Assembly (NCBI GenBank): GCA_036898135.1
Contig: CM072512.1
Span: 18,420,118-18,484,117, forward strand
Direction of reading: 5' to 3'
Length of the DNA: 64,000 bases
Origin: Oncomelania hupensis
Taxonomy: Eukaryota; Mollusca; Gastropoda; Littorinimorpha; Pomatiopsidae
Both the position numbers and the translations under genes were made by a program. Shown piece after piece: positions 47,587 to 58,373 of the stretch. How positions within the stretch are numbered: the stretch's first letter is position 1; every line of letters starts with the position of its first letter. The notes under the pieces are model-generated. The model saw only the letters and a program-made list of their open reading frames with translations, searched no databases and was not told the DNA's origin.

Positions 47587-47948
47587 CATTTCCGGGGGGA
47601 CTCTCCTAGAAGGCTCGGCGCTTCGCGCCTTCTCTGAATCTATAACCCCCTCCCACCTCCCCGCCCCCATCGACTTTTTCCAGTTAATAGTTCACTTCTA
47701 CATGGATTATATACATTGAATATCTCAGACGATTTACGTTTGATCTCTGAATAATACACAAAGTTATCTTGTTGTTTCAACTATGGGCAAAATTAATAAA
47801 TGAATGAGAAGAAAAAAACACCATAACAATTTCATTCGTCGGAAAGATTACTTTGGAATATTATTTCCGCCAAGACAATATAAAAAAGAATAAGAATAAA
47901 AAGAATAACAATCTGTATACTTTTTCTAGTGAGGAAGGGCGCTATACA

Positions 47949-47951
<3 letters not shown>

Positions 47952-48019
<68 letters not shown>
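47952..48019 (+). repeat. (TTA)n microsatellite after gcgctatacaa
   Basis: About 68 bp of TTA is preceded by gggcgctatacaatt. This resembles the CR1/SINE 3' terminus, so it may be the tail of a heavily truncated insertion. Confidence 0.8.
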
Positions 48020-48020
<1 letters not shown>

Positions 48021-48201
48021 ATCAAACCAGTTCTCTGCATAGTAATAACTCAGAATATTAAAAGTGTTTGATTTGAATTGATACGCATCATCAGGACACA
48101 TAAAAATACTGTAGCCTGCCATTTTCTATTGATTTTAATGTACACATGTTTTTGAAAAAGGGGAAACGTCTATGGCGAAGTGGAGAACATAGTCTATATT
48201 A

Positions 48202-48293
48202 AAATTAAGTGCGCTACACAGACTTCCATTGACCTTCTTAAAACATGAACCTATCTGTTTGAAAGTGGGAAATGCTCATTTGAAAAGTGGACA
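48202..48293. repeat. 92-bp target-site duplication, left copy
   Basis: Identical over all 92 bp to 50504-50595. The two copies flank RTE copy D. Confidence 0.95.
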
Positions 48294-50417
48294 CCTATCC
48301 TATCCTATCCTGTCCCGTAACCCGGTGGTCGTAGGGGCACCACAGATGATCGCTTAACCAGCATACTCCATCTTTCTCTGTCCTCAGCAGCCCTCATGGC
48401 TTCGCTCAGTGTCCAGTCCATTCTCGAATGTTGTCCTCCCACCTCTTTTTCTGTCTCCCTCTTCTTCTACCTCCTTGCACTGTGCCTTGCAGAATAGTCT
48501 TTGCAAGACCTGATGATCTGGTGACGTGGCCATACCATCGGAGTTTCCGTTTCTTCACCACTGTGAGCAGGTTATCGTGTTGTCCAATGGCTTGTGTGAT
48601 GGTCTGTCGGACTTCGTCGTTGGTGATGTGTTGGGTATAGGAAATGCCCAGAAGTCTTCTGTAGCACCTCATCTCCATGCTTTGTATTCTTCGTTGGAGA
48701 TCTACTGTGAGGGTCCATGCTTCGCAAGCATATAGGAAGATGGAGATGACAAGGGAGCGCAGCAGTCTTACTTTGGAATGTAGACTGATGGTCCTGTCTT
48801 TCCAAATGGGCTTCAACCTTGTCAGGGCAGCAGTTGTTTGTGCGATCCTGGAGAGGACTTCCTGTCGGGACCCATTGTCTGATACAATGGCTCCTAAATA
48901 TTTGAAGCTATGCACTGTGTTGAGGGATTGGCCTTGGACTTTGATGTTCGTGTTGATGCCATTGGTGTTGTTGGTCATCATTTTGGTCTTCTCTGCACTT
49001 TTTTCATTCCATAAGCTCTGGAGGTGGTGTCAAGCCTCTGTACCAGCTGTTCAAGTTCTTGTTCCTCTCCAGCCAATCCATTAATGTCATCTGCAAAACG
49101 AAGATTGGAGATTGCTCTACACCCTATGCTTACTGTGCCTTCATGATCTGCAAGAGCATCTGACATGATGCGCTCTAGGAAGATGTTGAAGAGTGTTGGA
49201 GAGAGTGGGCATCCTTGACGCACACCGATTGTTGTTCTGAACCAGTTCCCGATGGCGCTGTTGTGGAGGACTGCACTGGTAGCCTTGTCATACAGGCTTT
49301 TGATGACTTCAATAATTGTAGGGCTGATGTTGTACACTTTCATTGTTGCCCATAGAGCTGCATGCCAGACTCGGTCAAACGCCTTCTTGAAGTCTATGAA
49401 CACATGATATAGATGTTGTTGGTGCTGTAGGTATTTCTCACAGATTATTCTGAGGTTGAAAATCTGTTCAGTGGTACTTCGCCCTGCCCTGCCCTGAACT
49501 CTGCTTGTTCTTCAGCTATGATTTGTTCAGCTTGGGGTTTCAACCTGTTGAGTATTATTTTCAGGAGGACCTTGCTGGGGTGGCTGATGAGGCTGATGGT
49601 GCGGTAATTTTCACACTCCTGAAGGTTACTTTGTTTGGGAAGAGTGATGACAAGCGACTGGATCCATGGTATAGGCCACTCCCCACTCTGCCAGATCTTG
49701 TTACATATAATGGTGAGGGCATCAATCATCGCTTCTCCTCCTGCTTGTAGCAGTTCTGCGGGTATGTTGTCCACTCCCGCAGACTTCCCTTTCTTTAGCG
49801 ATTGCACTGCTGCCTCAACTTCTTCCCGGAGAATTGGGAGGATTTCTTCTTCTTCTCTGTTCTCGGGACATGCTAGAACTGATGGGTCTCCATTTGGTGT
49901 ATGGTTGTAAAGGTCAGAGCAGTACTCTGTCCATATGTTCAAGACTTCTTGTTCTTCTGTAAGGCATATGCCAGATTTGCTTTGGATTGTGGAGACTTTG
50001 GGCTGTTTGACACTTGTCAGCCGCTTCACAGTCTGGTAGGTCTTCTTGCTGTTGTTCTTGTTCAGACTGTTCTCTATTTCCTGGCATTGATCTTCTATCC
50101 AGTTCTCCTTTGCTGTGCGCATGCCTTTTCGGATGTCATTGTTGATTTTTCGGTAGACATCAGCTCCATGTGAGGTGTTCTTTTTCTTTTTTTATTTCTC
50201 TTCGTTTATTACACAGATCCAAAAGTTCAGGTGTGATCCACGGCTTCTTCTTTGGTCGGTGTTTGCCAAGGATCTCAGTGGCGGCATCTGTCACAGCTGA
50301 GTTGAAGGTGGTGGTCATGGTGTTGACATCTACTTCACCAGCCCACAAAATGAGCAGTGGTGCAAATTTCCCTCCAATTGTGGCCTGAAATAGTTCTGCC
50401 ACCTCCGGGTCTTGCAG
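48294..50417 (-). mobile_element. RTE-like LINE, copy D (5' truncated, 92-bp duplication)
   Basis: The minus-strand copy keeps the linker after the endonuclease, the whole RT, the C-terminus and the (GGATA)n tail (48294 onward). Its 5' break lies at 50417, in the codons for LQDPEVAE. About 86 bp of AT-rich filler (50418-50503) lies between the LINE 5' end and the right target duplication. Together with copy C it has the SYTQHITNDEV variant. Confidence 0.93.
48406..50402 (-). pseudogene. RTE-like LINE copy D: reverse transcriptase in four frames
   Basis: The pieces 50160-50402, 49445-50122, 48978-49403 and 48406-48981 together cover PKKKPWITPELLDLC, the fingers (NYRTISLISHPSKVLLK), VFIDFKKAFDRVWH with its catalytic Asp, GVRQGCPLSPTLF, LRFADDINGLAG with its catalytic pair, and RKLRWYGHVTRSSG. 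The frame breaks are at about 50150, at a gccct triplication near 49485, and at a small indel near 49000. GVRQGCPLSP is the usual form in RTE proteins, whereas copies A and B have GCLLSP. Confidence 0.88.
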
Positions 50418-50503
50418 TATTGAAATTATATATATTGAAATTAATTAATTAATTAATTATATGAATTAATTATTAAGTATATATTAATTAATTATATATA
50501 TTG
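50418..50503. other. AT-rich filler at the 5' junction of RTE copy D
   Basis: The stretch consists of repeated tattgaaatta and ttaattaatt units. The right target duplication itself is preceded by tatattg and starts aaattaag. The filler therefore looks like repeated copying of the target edge. Confidence 0.7.
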
Positions 50504-50595
50504 AAATTAAGTGCGCTACACAGACTTCCATTGACCTTCTTAAAACATGAACCTATCTGTTTGAAAGTGGGAAATGCTCATTTGAAAAGTGGACA
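50504..50595. repeat. 92-bp target-site duplication, right copy
   Basis: Identical to 48202-48293. Seven further bases upstream match with one mismatch. Confidence 0.95.
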
Positions 50596-50701
50596 GAATT
50601 GGGCTAATGTATTGGGACAAACTTAGGTTGAACGGATTTCTATTTTCTTTTAGGCACTGTTTGTTTAAAGGCGATTGGTGGAATGGGAGAATACGCGGCA
50701 A

Positions 50702-51262
50702 CGTTGGGGTGCCGGGGGTTTCAGTATAAATAGTATCCCCACTTTCTGGAAATTTAGTGCTTTAAATTCCCACTGTCGCTGTCTTTCTCATTTGCTCTTT
50801 CTCATTCCTGCTCTGTTCTATCAATCTGCTATACTATCGTCTTCTTCGCTAGACCAGTCACCTACCTTTTTTCTTGAAAACTCTTCCGGGACAAGACTTC
50901 TTGTTTGTGTATGAGGTCTGTTGGATCAGCTTGGGAGTGTTGGACGCTTTCTGCCAGGTGGTCACTAGGGCTTCCTATGATGTTATTATTTAGCAATGTA
51001 GGCATTTTATATGTATGTGTTTTGTTGATAATTTATAATGATGTTTATAAACGGGGGTTCGATAAGTTGGGGTGAAGCCTCAGCCGTCCCCTGCGTGGGA
51101 TGTCTTTATTGTAAAGTGACTGGCTGGTGGAGGGCATTCGGTTTTCCCACTAGGGTTGTTTCGGCAGATCTTTTATGCGGATTGGGGGTTGTCCGGTCCT
51201 GATTTGGCTCGGAAGAGTCCGCTGGACCTAAAGCAACAATTATGTAATGTAATGTTATGTAA
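50702..51262 (+). mobile_element. R-family retroposon, copy R6
   Basis: A plus-strand copy starts at cgttggggtgccggggg with TATAAATAG near 50726. It ends ctggacctaaagcaac with a short TGTAA tail. Relative to R2 it lacks about 20 bp near 51046. I could not identify a target duplication. Confidence 0.88.
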
Positions 51263-51974
51263 GGCAGATGCAGCCTAACACACGTACGGTCAAACAAGTG
51301 CAACCATCCGGTGACGTTCACATCCGGTGACGTTCACATATGAAGTGTGTGAAAGTAATAAAGTCGTAGCAAAAATTGATAAAATGCAGGCAGACAATTG
51401 ACTGATTTGAAATGTAATGCTTTGACATTTAAATATCGATTGTGTGAAAGTGAGAGAACCCGTCGAAAACAATTGACAAACTGAATTCACGTAAACCTAT
51501 GCTCTGTAGACTTTCAACGAATCTCATATGCAGACTGCGAGATAATGAAAATGCAACGGCAGACGTCGACAAACTTCTTCTACCTAGACTTATATAGATG
51601 TTAAATTATCGATTTTTAAACAGTGGAAAAAGGTCTAGCGCAAAGGTTGACGCTACCTCCCTCCCTCCCTTCCGCGACTACCCATCATCCGAAATGGTTT
51701 CAAACGGACTTAAGTGTTGTTATAACGTCTATCGATTTTCACTGTTCCAGTTATCACTTTTTTTTTTTAAACCAAAAATTTTAAAGTTCACAGGAAAAGT
51801 TGGCAAAGAGAACAAAAGCACGATCGATCATACTGGAGGACGTCCTCCTAGTTGTGACATGCACGGATTTATCGTGTTCTTCTGCATGGGATTGTGCATT
51901 TACATTATTTATATTATGCGCAGGCAAGGGGAAAGGAGCGGACAGGCCAAAAGGCACTGAGGTGAACCTAGAAG
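51263..51974. other. No gene recognised
   Basis: It contains a short direct repeat of catccggtgacgttcaca (about 51305-51338). Otherwise unique. Confidence 0.45.
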
Positions 51975-52640
51975 GAGATTGGCTCAGTAATTCAAGGCGC
52001 TGAGTTGGACAACATGGGTTCGCTTCTGACTTTACATTACATTACATCATTATTGCTTTAGGTCCAGCGGACTCTTCCGAGCCAAATCAGGACCGGACAA
52101 CCCCCCGATCCGCATAAAAGATCTGCCGAAACAGCCCTAGTGGTAAAACCGAAAGCTCTCCACCAGCCAGTCACTTTACAATAAAGACATCCCACGCAGG
52201 GGACGGCTGAGGCCCCAACTTATCGAATCCCCGTTTACAAAAACAAAATAGAATACAAACATCCTTATAAATTATCAAAAAAACACATACATATAAAATG
52301 CCTACATTGCTAAATAATAACATCATAGGAAGCCCTAGTGACCTCCCGGCAGAAAGCGTCCAATGTTCCCAAGCTGATCCAACAGACCTCATACACAAAT
52401 AAGGAGTCTTGTCCCGGAAGAGTTTTCAAGAAAAAAGGTAGGAGACTGGTCTAGCGAAGAAGACGATAGTATAGCAGATTGATAGAACAGAGCAGGAATG
52501 AGAAAGAGCAAATGAGAAAGACAGCGACAGTGGGAATTTAAAGCACTAAATTTCCAGAAAGTGGGGATACTATTTATACTGAAACCCCCGGCACCCCAAC
52601 AGGGGTGCTTCTGACCTCAGCAAACTAATTTGTGCATGCT
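51975..52640 (+). mobile_element. tRNA-like SINE head interrupted by R7
   Basis: A box-A-like ttggctcagtaattcaagg (near 51979) and the start of a box B (gggttcgcttctgac, 52016-52030) are followed by R7. The sequence then resumes ctcagcaaac. The spacing fits a tRNA-derived promoter, but the body beyond 52616 does not match other SINEs here, so the call is tentative. Confidence 0.4.
52031..52606 (-). mobile_element. R-family retroposon, copy R7
   Basis: Minus-strand copy between 9-bp duplications gcttctgac (52022-52030 and 52607-52615). It is full length from the caccccaacaggggt 5' end to the ggtccagcgg 3' motif, with tail tttacattacattacatc. Confidence 0.9.
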
Positions 52641-53426
52641 AGGTTTCAGTGGCAAGCGTAGATGTGGCCTTCCTATAGTGATTATAGTGTTTCTGCTTCT
52701 GTTTCTGATGGTTTGCGTTGTTCCGAAAAGAAGGAACGCTTACTGGAGACTGATGAGTCTGTTGCTGGGGTTTTTTTTGGGTTGGCGCACGTTGCTACGA
52801 GAAAAATCCCAATCGTTCTAAATGGATACTGATTCCGATTGCCCATGGTTGATTTAAGACCTACTGGTAACTGGTGATCCTGTCCCTGCCTCTGTTTATG
52901 ATGGCGCATTGTGCCAAGAAAGAAGAGGTATCGTGGTCTGAAGTGTGTGCTGGTAAGCAGACTGGTAGAGCCCAGTACCAAGTTACCATTCAGGACCGAC
53001 AGAAACCATTCCTGGCCATGGACCGAAGTAATCCCTCCATTGACCCATGAGCTGTCTGTTGACACAGCCACCGGAAGTGACGCAATATGCACGGATAGGA
53101 ATGATGGGTATTCGCTAGTTTCGACTTAGACTAGACATAAGAAAGATAGAGGGGAGTGGGAAGGTAAAGTAGGTTTAGAGAGAGCGAAAGAGAGAGAGAG
53201 AGAGAGAGGGGTGAGGGGGGAACGTAAAGGAAGTGAGATACATATTGTGAGAGAGGGAGCTAAAAAGATGAAAAAATGAACGAGAATTGAGTTTGAGAGT
53301 GAAAGGCAAGGAGAAATTAATATGGAAGGGGTTAGGCATTGAAACTTGAGAGAGAGACAGACAGAGAGACTGACAGACAGAGGTGATACAAAACACGTTT
53401 TCAAATCACCAGTATTAACAAGCACT
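52641..53426. other. No gene recognised; GA-rich stretch
   Basis: A degenerate direct repeat of about 60 bp (ctgtttctgatgg near 52699 and ctgtttatgatgg near 52891) and purine-rich sequence (53170-53370) are the only structure seen. Confidence 0.45.
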
Positions 53427-53438
53427 TACAAAACGGTT

Positions 53439-53733
53439 GGGGTATCGGATAGCGCAGTGGTTGGAGCATTCGCTACTGTGTCGCAAAGTTAAGCACCGTC
53501 CAGTGCGGTTAGCGCTTGGATGGGTGACCGCAAAACGTGAAGCGACAAAAAACAATGCCCCCAATTGACTCAACTGTGACTGAGTACCTACTCTCTTAAG
53601 GGTGGGGAAGGTAAAGCAGCGAGGGAGAGACATGGGCATCACCCTCAGTACGCTGGCCCACGATAAGTGTGATCTCCAACATCACGCTCCCCTACGGCCA
53701 CAAGGCTATGGGACTACCTTTACCTACATTACC
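53439..53733 (+). mobile_element. 5S-derived SINE, intact copy (295 bp)
   Basis: The copy is flanked by 12-bp duplications tacaaaacggtt (53427-53438 and 53734-53745). The 5' part has a tRNA-like box A (atagcgcagtggttggagc). It is followed by a 5S rRNA-like segment: aagttaagca (53485-53494) and ggttagcgcttggatgggtg plus accgc (53507-53531). These match the 5S A-box/C-box internal promoter closely. The 3' body ends ctttacctacattacc. It is not a 5S gene because the 5' third and 3' end of 5S are missing. Confidence 0.9.
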
Positions 53734-53745
53734 TACAAAACGGTT

Positions 53746-54394
53746 ATCAAAAATCAATTAGACAGACGCATTAAAAAAGTAAGATTGCAGTAAATGTCCT
53801 AAAAAGATGCTGTTTCGTTAAATTGCGATGTTGGAAACTAAATTTTTGCGCAATTGCAATAAAAAAAAAACGTTTACTGCGAATATACTTTTATTTTGCA
53901 TCAAATTTCGCAAGAGCTATTTGACACTACTTAGGACAAGCGGATTTTTAGGAAGTTTTAAGCTTCACAAATATTTTAACTTGGTCATTTGCTTTTAAGC
54001 TTCCTATCTTTTCTCCCGTTTCAAAACAAGTCAAAATCCAGTATTATTATAAATAAATCTTTCCCCATCTTTCTCAGAAATAATAAATAATTGATAGGGT
54101 GGATCTAAGATCAATAAAAACCACTGACTTCAGCACAAAGCTGTTATTGCTTATTGATTTGAAGCTAACTACATACAATGAGCGCGGTCGTTAATCTAGT
54201 ATGATTAATGTCCATCAGTAGTACATGTACTTCACCCTAAAAGTGTTATCGCACGAATACCCTTCCCCCATTACTCGAATCCACTCGTAAAAAATTTCCG
54301 AGATTTGCAGTGCTTTGGTGTTTTGTGTTTGTAGGTCATTATGAATTCATAGATTCATCACTCCTCCTCCTCCTTTCCCCCCCCCCCCTTCCCC
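53746..54394. other. No gene recognised
   Basis: AT-rich unique sequence. Frames are short and without signature. Confidence 0.45.
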
Positions 54395-54399
54395 CTCTC

Positions 54400-54443
<44 letters not shown>
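54395..54443 (+). repeat. (CT)n microsatellite
   Basis: Interrupted CT tract directly upstream of a SINE. Confidence 0.93.
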
Positions 54444-54661
54444 GCCCACCGCCGTAGCTCAGTGGTAGAGCGTTCCCCTGGCACACCCAGGTTCGAATCC
54501 CGCGATGAGAAAGATTTGCCATTTTCGGTGCCCGTCTTAGCAGTATGATCGTTCTGTGAGACAGTGTTGATTTAGGTCCAAACCTACTCATCCCTGCTAT
54601 GGTTTTCTTCCCGTCTGCCGCATCGCCAATGGAAGGTGTTGACGTTAAACTTCAAAGTTTA
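54444..54661 (+). mobile_element. tRNA-derived SINE, family B, uninterrupted copy
   Basis: Box A (ccgtagctcagtggtagagc) and box B (aggttcgaatcccgcg) at tRNA spacing are followed by the family body (gttgatttaggtcc, catcgccaatgg) and a gttaaacttcaaag end. It lies between two CT tracts, so it probably inserted into one microsatellite. The tRNA-like region lacks a matching 3' acceptor arm. Confidence 0.85.
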
Positions 54662-54665
54662 TTTA

Positions 54666-54669
<4 letters not shown>

Positions 54670-54762
<93 letters not shown>
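54670..54762 (+). repeat. (CT)n microsatellite
   Basis: About 90 bp of CT with one ttt break. Confidence 0.96.
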
Positions 54763-54763
<1 letters not shown>

Positions 54764-54924
54764 TTTTCTGTGTTTGTTTTTGTAATTGATTACCTGTAAT
54801 ATGTTTGTTTTTATTTAGGCTACTCCATAAATAACTCCGTAGTATGTTGGGGCAGAATAACAAGTACAAAATCAAGAGCGGCAAGACAGAAAAACCGGCA
54901 AGCAGGAGAGAGAAAAAGAGAGAG

Positions 54925-55288
54925 AGAATATAACATAAGATAACATAACATAACATAATTCTTTATTTAATGAAGGTAGTATAATTTTTACGTCTGGTCC
55001 TCGCCCTATTCTACTGAAACAAACAAAAAATAAACAAAAACAAAAAAAATCAAGCAAACAAACAAAACACCACCATTACCACCACCAACACCAACAACAA
55101 CAACGACACTAAAACGATTACATATTTACAGATCCATTTGAGTAAGAACACATATGTGCATGACAAGCATTGTGATGAATAAAGGTGGAGTTGCACATCA
55201 ACTTTATATTTATACTTAAAATTTATGTCTAAAGATCAATTGGTTTGTAGACAACAAAGCTTATAGGACATCATTCATATTTCAGAGT

Positions 55289-55336
<48 letters not shown>

Positions 55337-56050
55337 GTGAAGAGCAGAGGGCCTAATACCGACCCTTGTGGTACGCCGTACTGTACAACCTGCACGCTCG
55401 ATGTTGAGGTGTTTGCGTGCAGTTTGAAAAAAGATCTTATAAGTTGAACGGAATCAATCCCAATCCATAGAGTGATAGTGTTTTTTAGAAGCGGCGTGTG
55501 GCCAATGGCGTCAAAAGCTTTGGCAAAATCTACAAAAACGGCACCACAAAATTCATTATCATTAATCTTGTTCAACCACTGGTCCACAAGACCAATTAAT
55601 GCAGTCAGACATGAGTGATGAGTCGTGATTGGTTAGGGTGAAGTAATTGATTGTGGTTCTAATGCGCTAAAAGTTGGTAGTGTATATGTTTCTCAAGTGG
55701 TTTTGTTATAGCAGACAAATAGAGATTGGTCTGTAATTTGAGGGGTCTTTTCTTTAACCAGATTTAAACAAAGGAATAACTTTAGCCGGTTTGAAGGCAA
55801 TTGGAAAATTGGAGATTGTAAATGTAAGTGTGGTTATCAGAATTATGGAGGCAGACAACTTAAGAATTCTGCCGTCCAGCCCATCTATGCCCCGGGTTCC
55901 TTTTGGCTTTAAAGGTGTAAGTGTGTGAAAGGCTTCAGGTACCGGAAGCGGAGGAATACTTGATTGAGATTAAATTTGTTTTGACCTACAGAAGTCTTTT
56001 AAAATTGTCACATAGTTTAATTTTGGTTTATCATTTAAAATAACCTTTTC
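54925..56050 (-). pseudogene. CR1-like LINE with RT fragment
   Basis: Minus-strand reading gives a GIDGLDGRILKLSA-like pre-RT motif (near 55880), AKVIPLFKSG (near 55775) and NYRPISI (near 55730). The frame 55282-55587 follows with VFVDFAKAFDAIGHTPLL (first Asp) and YGVPQGSVLGPLLF. The RT then breaks into a GA repeat (55290-55334), so the FADD motif and C-terminus are lost. Repeated ttatg units at 54925-54960 (minus strand) look like the 3' tail of the same or another LINE. Confidence 0.72.
55290..55334 (+). repeat. (GA)n microsatellite interrupting a LINE RT
   Basis: GA tract located exactly where the RT reading frame stops. Confidence 0.93.
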
Positions 56051-56383
56051 AGCTAGCTTAGGTAGGACAGGTAGTACTGATTACTGCTCTCTTAAAAATG
56101 GATTGTTGTTATCTTGAGCCCATTCGATTCCAGCTAAAAGAGCTTAAAACCACGACCCATTTACTCACAAGGTACACTATTAATGTTTAATATTGATCTA
56201 TTGATCTGTCGGAGTCATTAAAGCGTGTCGAAGGCCAAAACAATTCGACGTAAATTTCTGTGGTTAAATATGCTGATGATGAAAAAATTGCTCAATAAAA
56301 AAGTCGTATATGCAAGTTTAATGTTAATAGCGGCGTCCTAGATTAAACTGACGAATACTAATCTCTCTCTGTTGTCCTTGTTG
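56051..56383. other. No gene recognised
   Basis: AT-rich sequence upstream of the CR1-like RT fragment. It may include more degraded LINE sequence that I cannot read. Confidence 0.4.
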
Positions 56384-56393
56384 TTGTTGTTGT

Positions 56394-56461
<68 letters not shown>

Positions 56462-56490
56462 GTGATGATGATAATGATGATGATGGGTGA
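56384..56490 (+). repeat. (GAT)n microsatellite
   Basis: About 100 bp of GAT with minor interruptions near the right end. Confidence 0.95.
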
Positions 56491-57207
56491 CGACGGCCAT
56501 GGTTACGACAATGACGATGCCGATTATCTGTCGAAGAAGATTCCACTGAAAGGAGCCCAGATTAACTCTTTAGCCTTTTTTTTTTTTTTTTTTTTGAGTA
56601 AATTTACGTCCCCGGACACATTAAGCGTATAGGGGACGGGTGAACCACCACTGTAATTCTTTAGCCTGTTAACCAAAGAAATACTTGTTGTAATGGCATA
56701 ATAGTTCTGAACGCGCTAAAATGAGTTTTTTGTCAACAGTACATGTTGATATTCACCGTAGGACATAAACGTTGCGACCGGTTCCTGGAGTCGAATACAA
56801 TGTTTCCATTGATTTGTTGTTGACTTTTAATTGGTGGAACACTTTTGGTTTATTCTGTCTGTTTGTCATGGGGAAACTTAATGTAGAATGATAAGTATAC
56901 AAATGATCTATTTGTGTAAAATAGTGTTACTCTGGGCGACCGATTAATGAGGTCTGAAATAAGTCTGCGTAACGGAGAACGTACGTCGTACGTTTGTTGT
57001 TTGATTAGGATTATAATCACAATCATCGTCATCGTGGTCGACGACGTCGTAATCGTTATGATCATCATCATTGTCATCATCGTCTTTTGCTTCTTCTTTC
57101 TTCTTTTTCTTCTTAAAACTATCACTTCCAGTATTATCACCGCCCAAAAGGCATACACGAAGAAGAAAAAGAAGCAGTTGAAGAAGGTGAAGAAGAAAAA
57201 GAACAAC
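56491..57207. other. No gene recognised; trinucleotide-rich
   Basis: It contains a T-run (about 56575-56595) and gaaga-rich stretches (57155-57205). No family signature. Confidence 0.45.
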
Positions 57208-57297
57208 AACAACTACTACTACTACTACTACTACCAATACTACTACTACTATTACTACTACTACTATGACTACTACTGCTGCTGCTACTACTACTAT
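57208..57297 (+). repeat. (ACT)n microsatellite, interrupted
   Basis: ACT/CTA units with gct interruptions. Confidence 0.92.
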
Positions 57298-57708
57298 GCA
57301 CTGTACTACATCCGGCATCACCAAATTACAACTTTCCACAGCAACCGCATACATGTATTCTGTACAGCAAATATATTGTGTTAAATGTCTGTTCTGCTTT
57401 TTAAAAAAATGTCCATGTACATTGCTCTGCTTAAAGGAAATGAGTCAAACGGTTGCTAAGCAACTGCCTCTCCGTCTACACACGTAGACGATTCCAATGA
57501 TTCCAATATCATGCTGGAATTTCAAAGTGTGCATTTGCAGTTCAAGTTCATGGTCAACTATTCCAGAACAATGCATGCAGTCAAACACAGAAAGTATACT
57601 GACCTAGAATACTTAAGTGCACTGAGATAAAGAAAATATAAAATAGTGAAAGATGGAAATGATACCATCCATGTTTCTGACTTAATAAATTTTGTTAAGT
57701 AACTGGAG

Positions 57709-57712
<4 letters not shown>

Positions 57713-57780
<68 letters not shown>
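57713..57780 (+). repeat. (GA)n microsatellite
   Basis: About 66 bp of pure GA. Confidence 0.96.
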
Positions 57781-57785
<5 letters not shown>

Positions 57786-57974
57786 AATCCGGACTCGCAG
57801 CTGGAGACGGAGGGCATGACCTTTTAATAAACAAAAATACTTCTTCTTTTAAAAACGTACTTGTGTCACTGCAAAACATGTAGTCCTCTAAGTATGTGTT
57901 TCATAATGGAGGTAATAAAGCTTTGCTGAATTGGATTGAATTGTATTAAATTAATTTAAATATGAAATATGTAA

Positions 57975-58110
57975 GCTTGTATGTAGGTATGCATGTAGTC
58001 TATGTACATACGTATGTATGTATGTATGTATGTATGTATGTGTAAGTATGTAATATATATATGTATGTAATGCATGTATGTATGTATATATGTATGTATG
58101 TATGTATCCG
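57975..58110 (+). repeat. (TATG)n microsatellite, interrupted
   Basis: Tetranucleotide tatg units with atat and other breaks. It is preceded by ttgaattggattgaattg (near 57925), which could be the end of a LINE-like tail. Confidence 0.9.
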
Positions 58111-58261
58111 TCTTTCCCTTTCGTAATAAAAATGTCTTTAAATCTTTCCCCTCCCTCTCCTAAGAAAATTACTTCGACCTCAAATGAAAGCCTTATCAAG
58201 ATAGCAGCTACAAAGAAGGATAGGTACTTTCTATTTGTCAAATGACGCTGTACTCAAAACA

Positions 58262-58373
<112 letters not shown>

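Noticed and set aside
52630..53092. Overlapping frames on both strands
   Set aside because: They lie in unique sequence with a degenerate direct repeat. Neither strand shows a domain.
53485..53531. Possible 5S rRNA gene
   Set aside because: Only the internal promoter part of 5S is present, fused to other sequence and flanked by a target duplication. It is a SINE.
54444..54520. Possible tRNA gene (good box A and box B)
   Set aside because: The acceptor stem is not closed and the same head with the same downstream body recurs at 36.3 and 61.7 kb, so it is a SINE.
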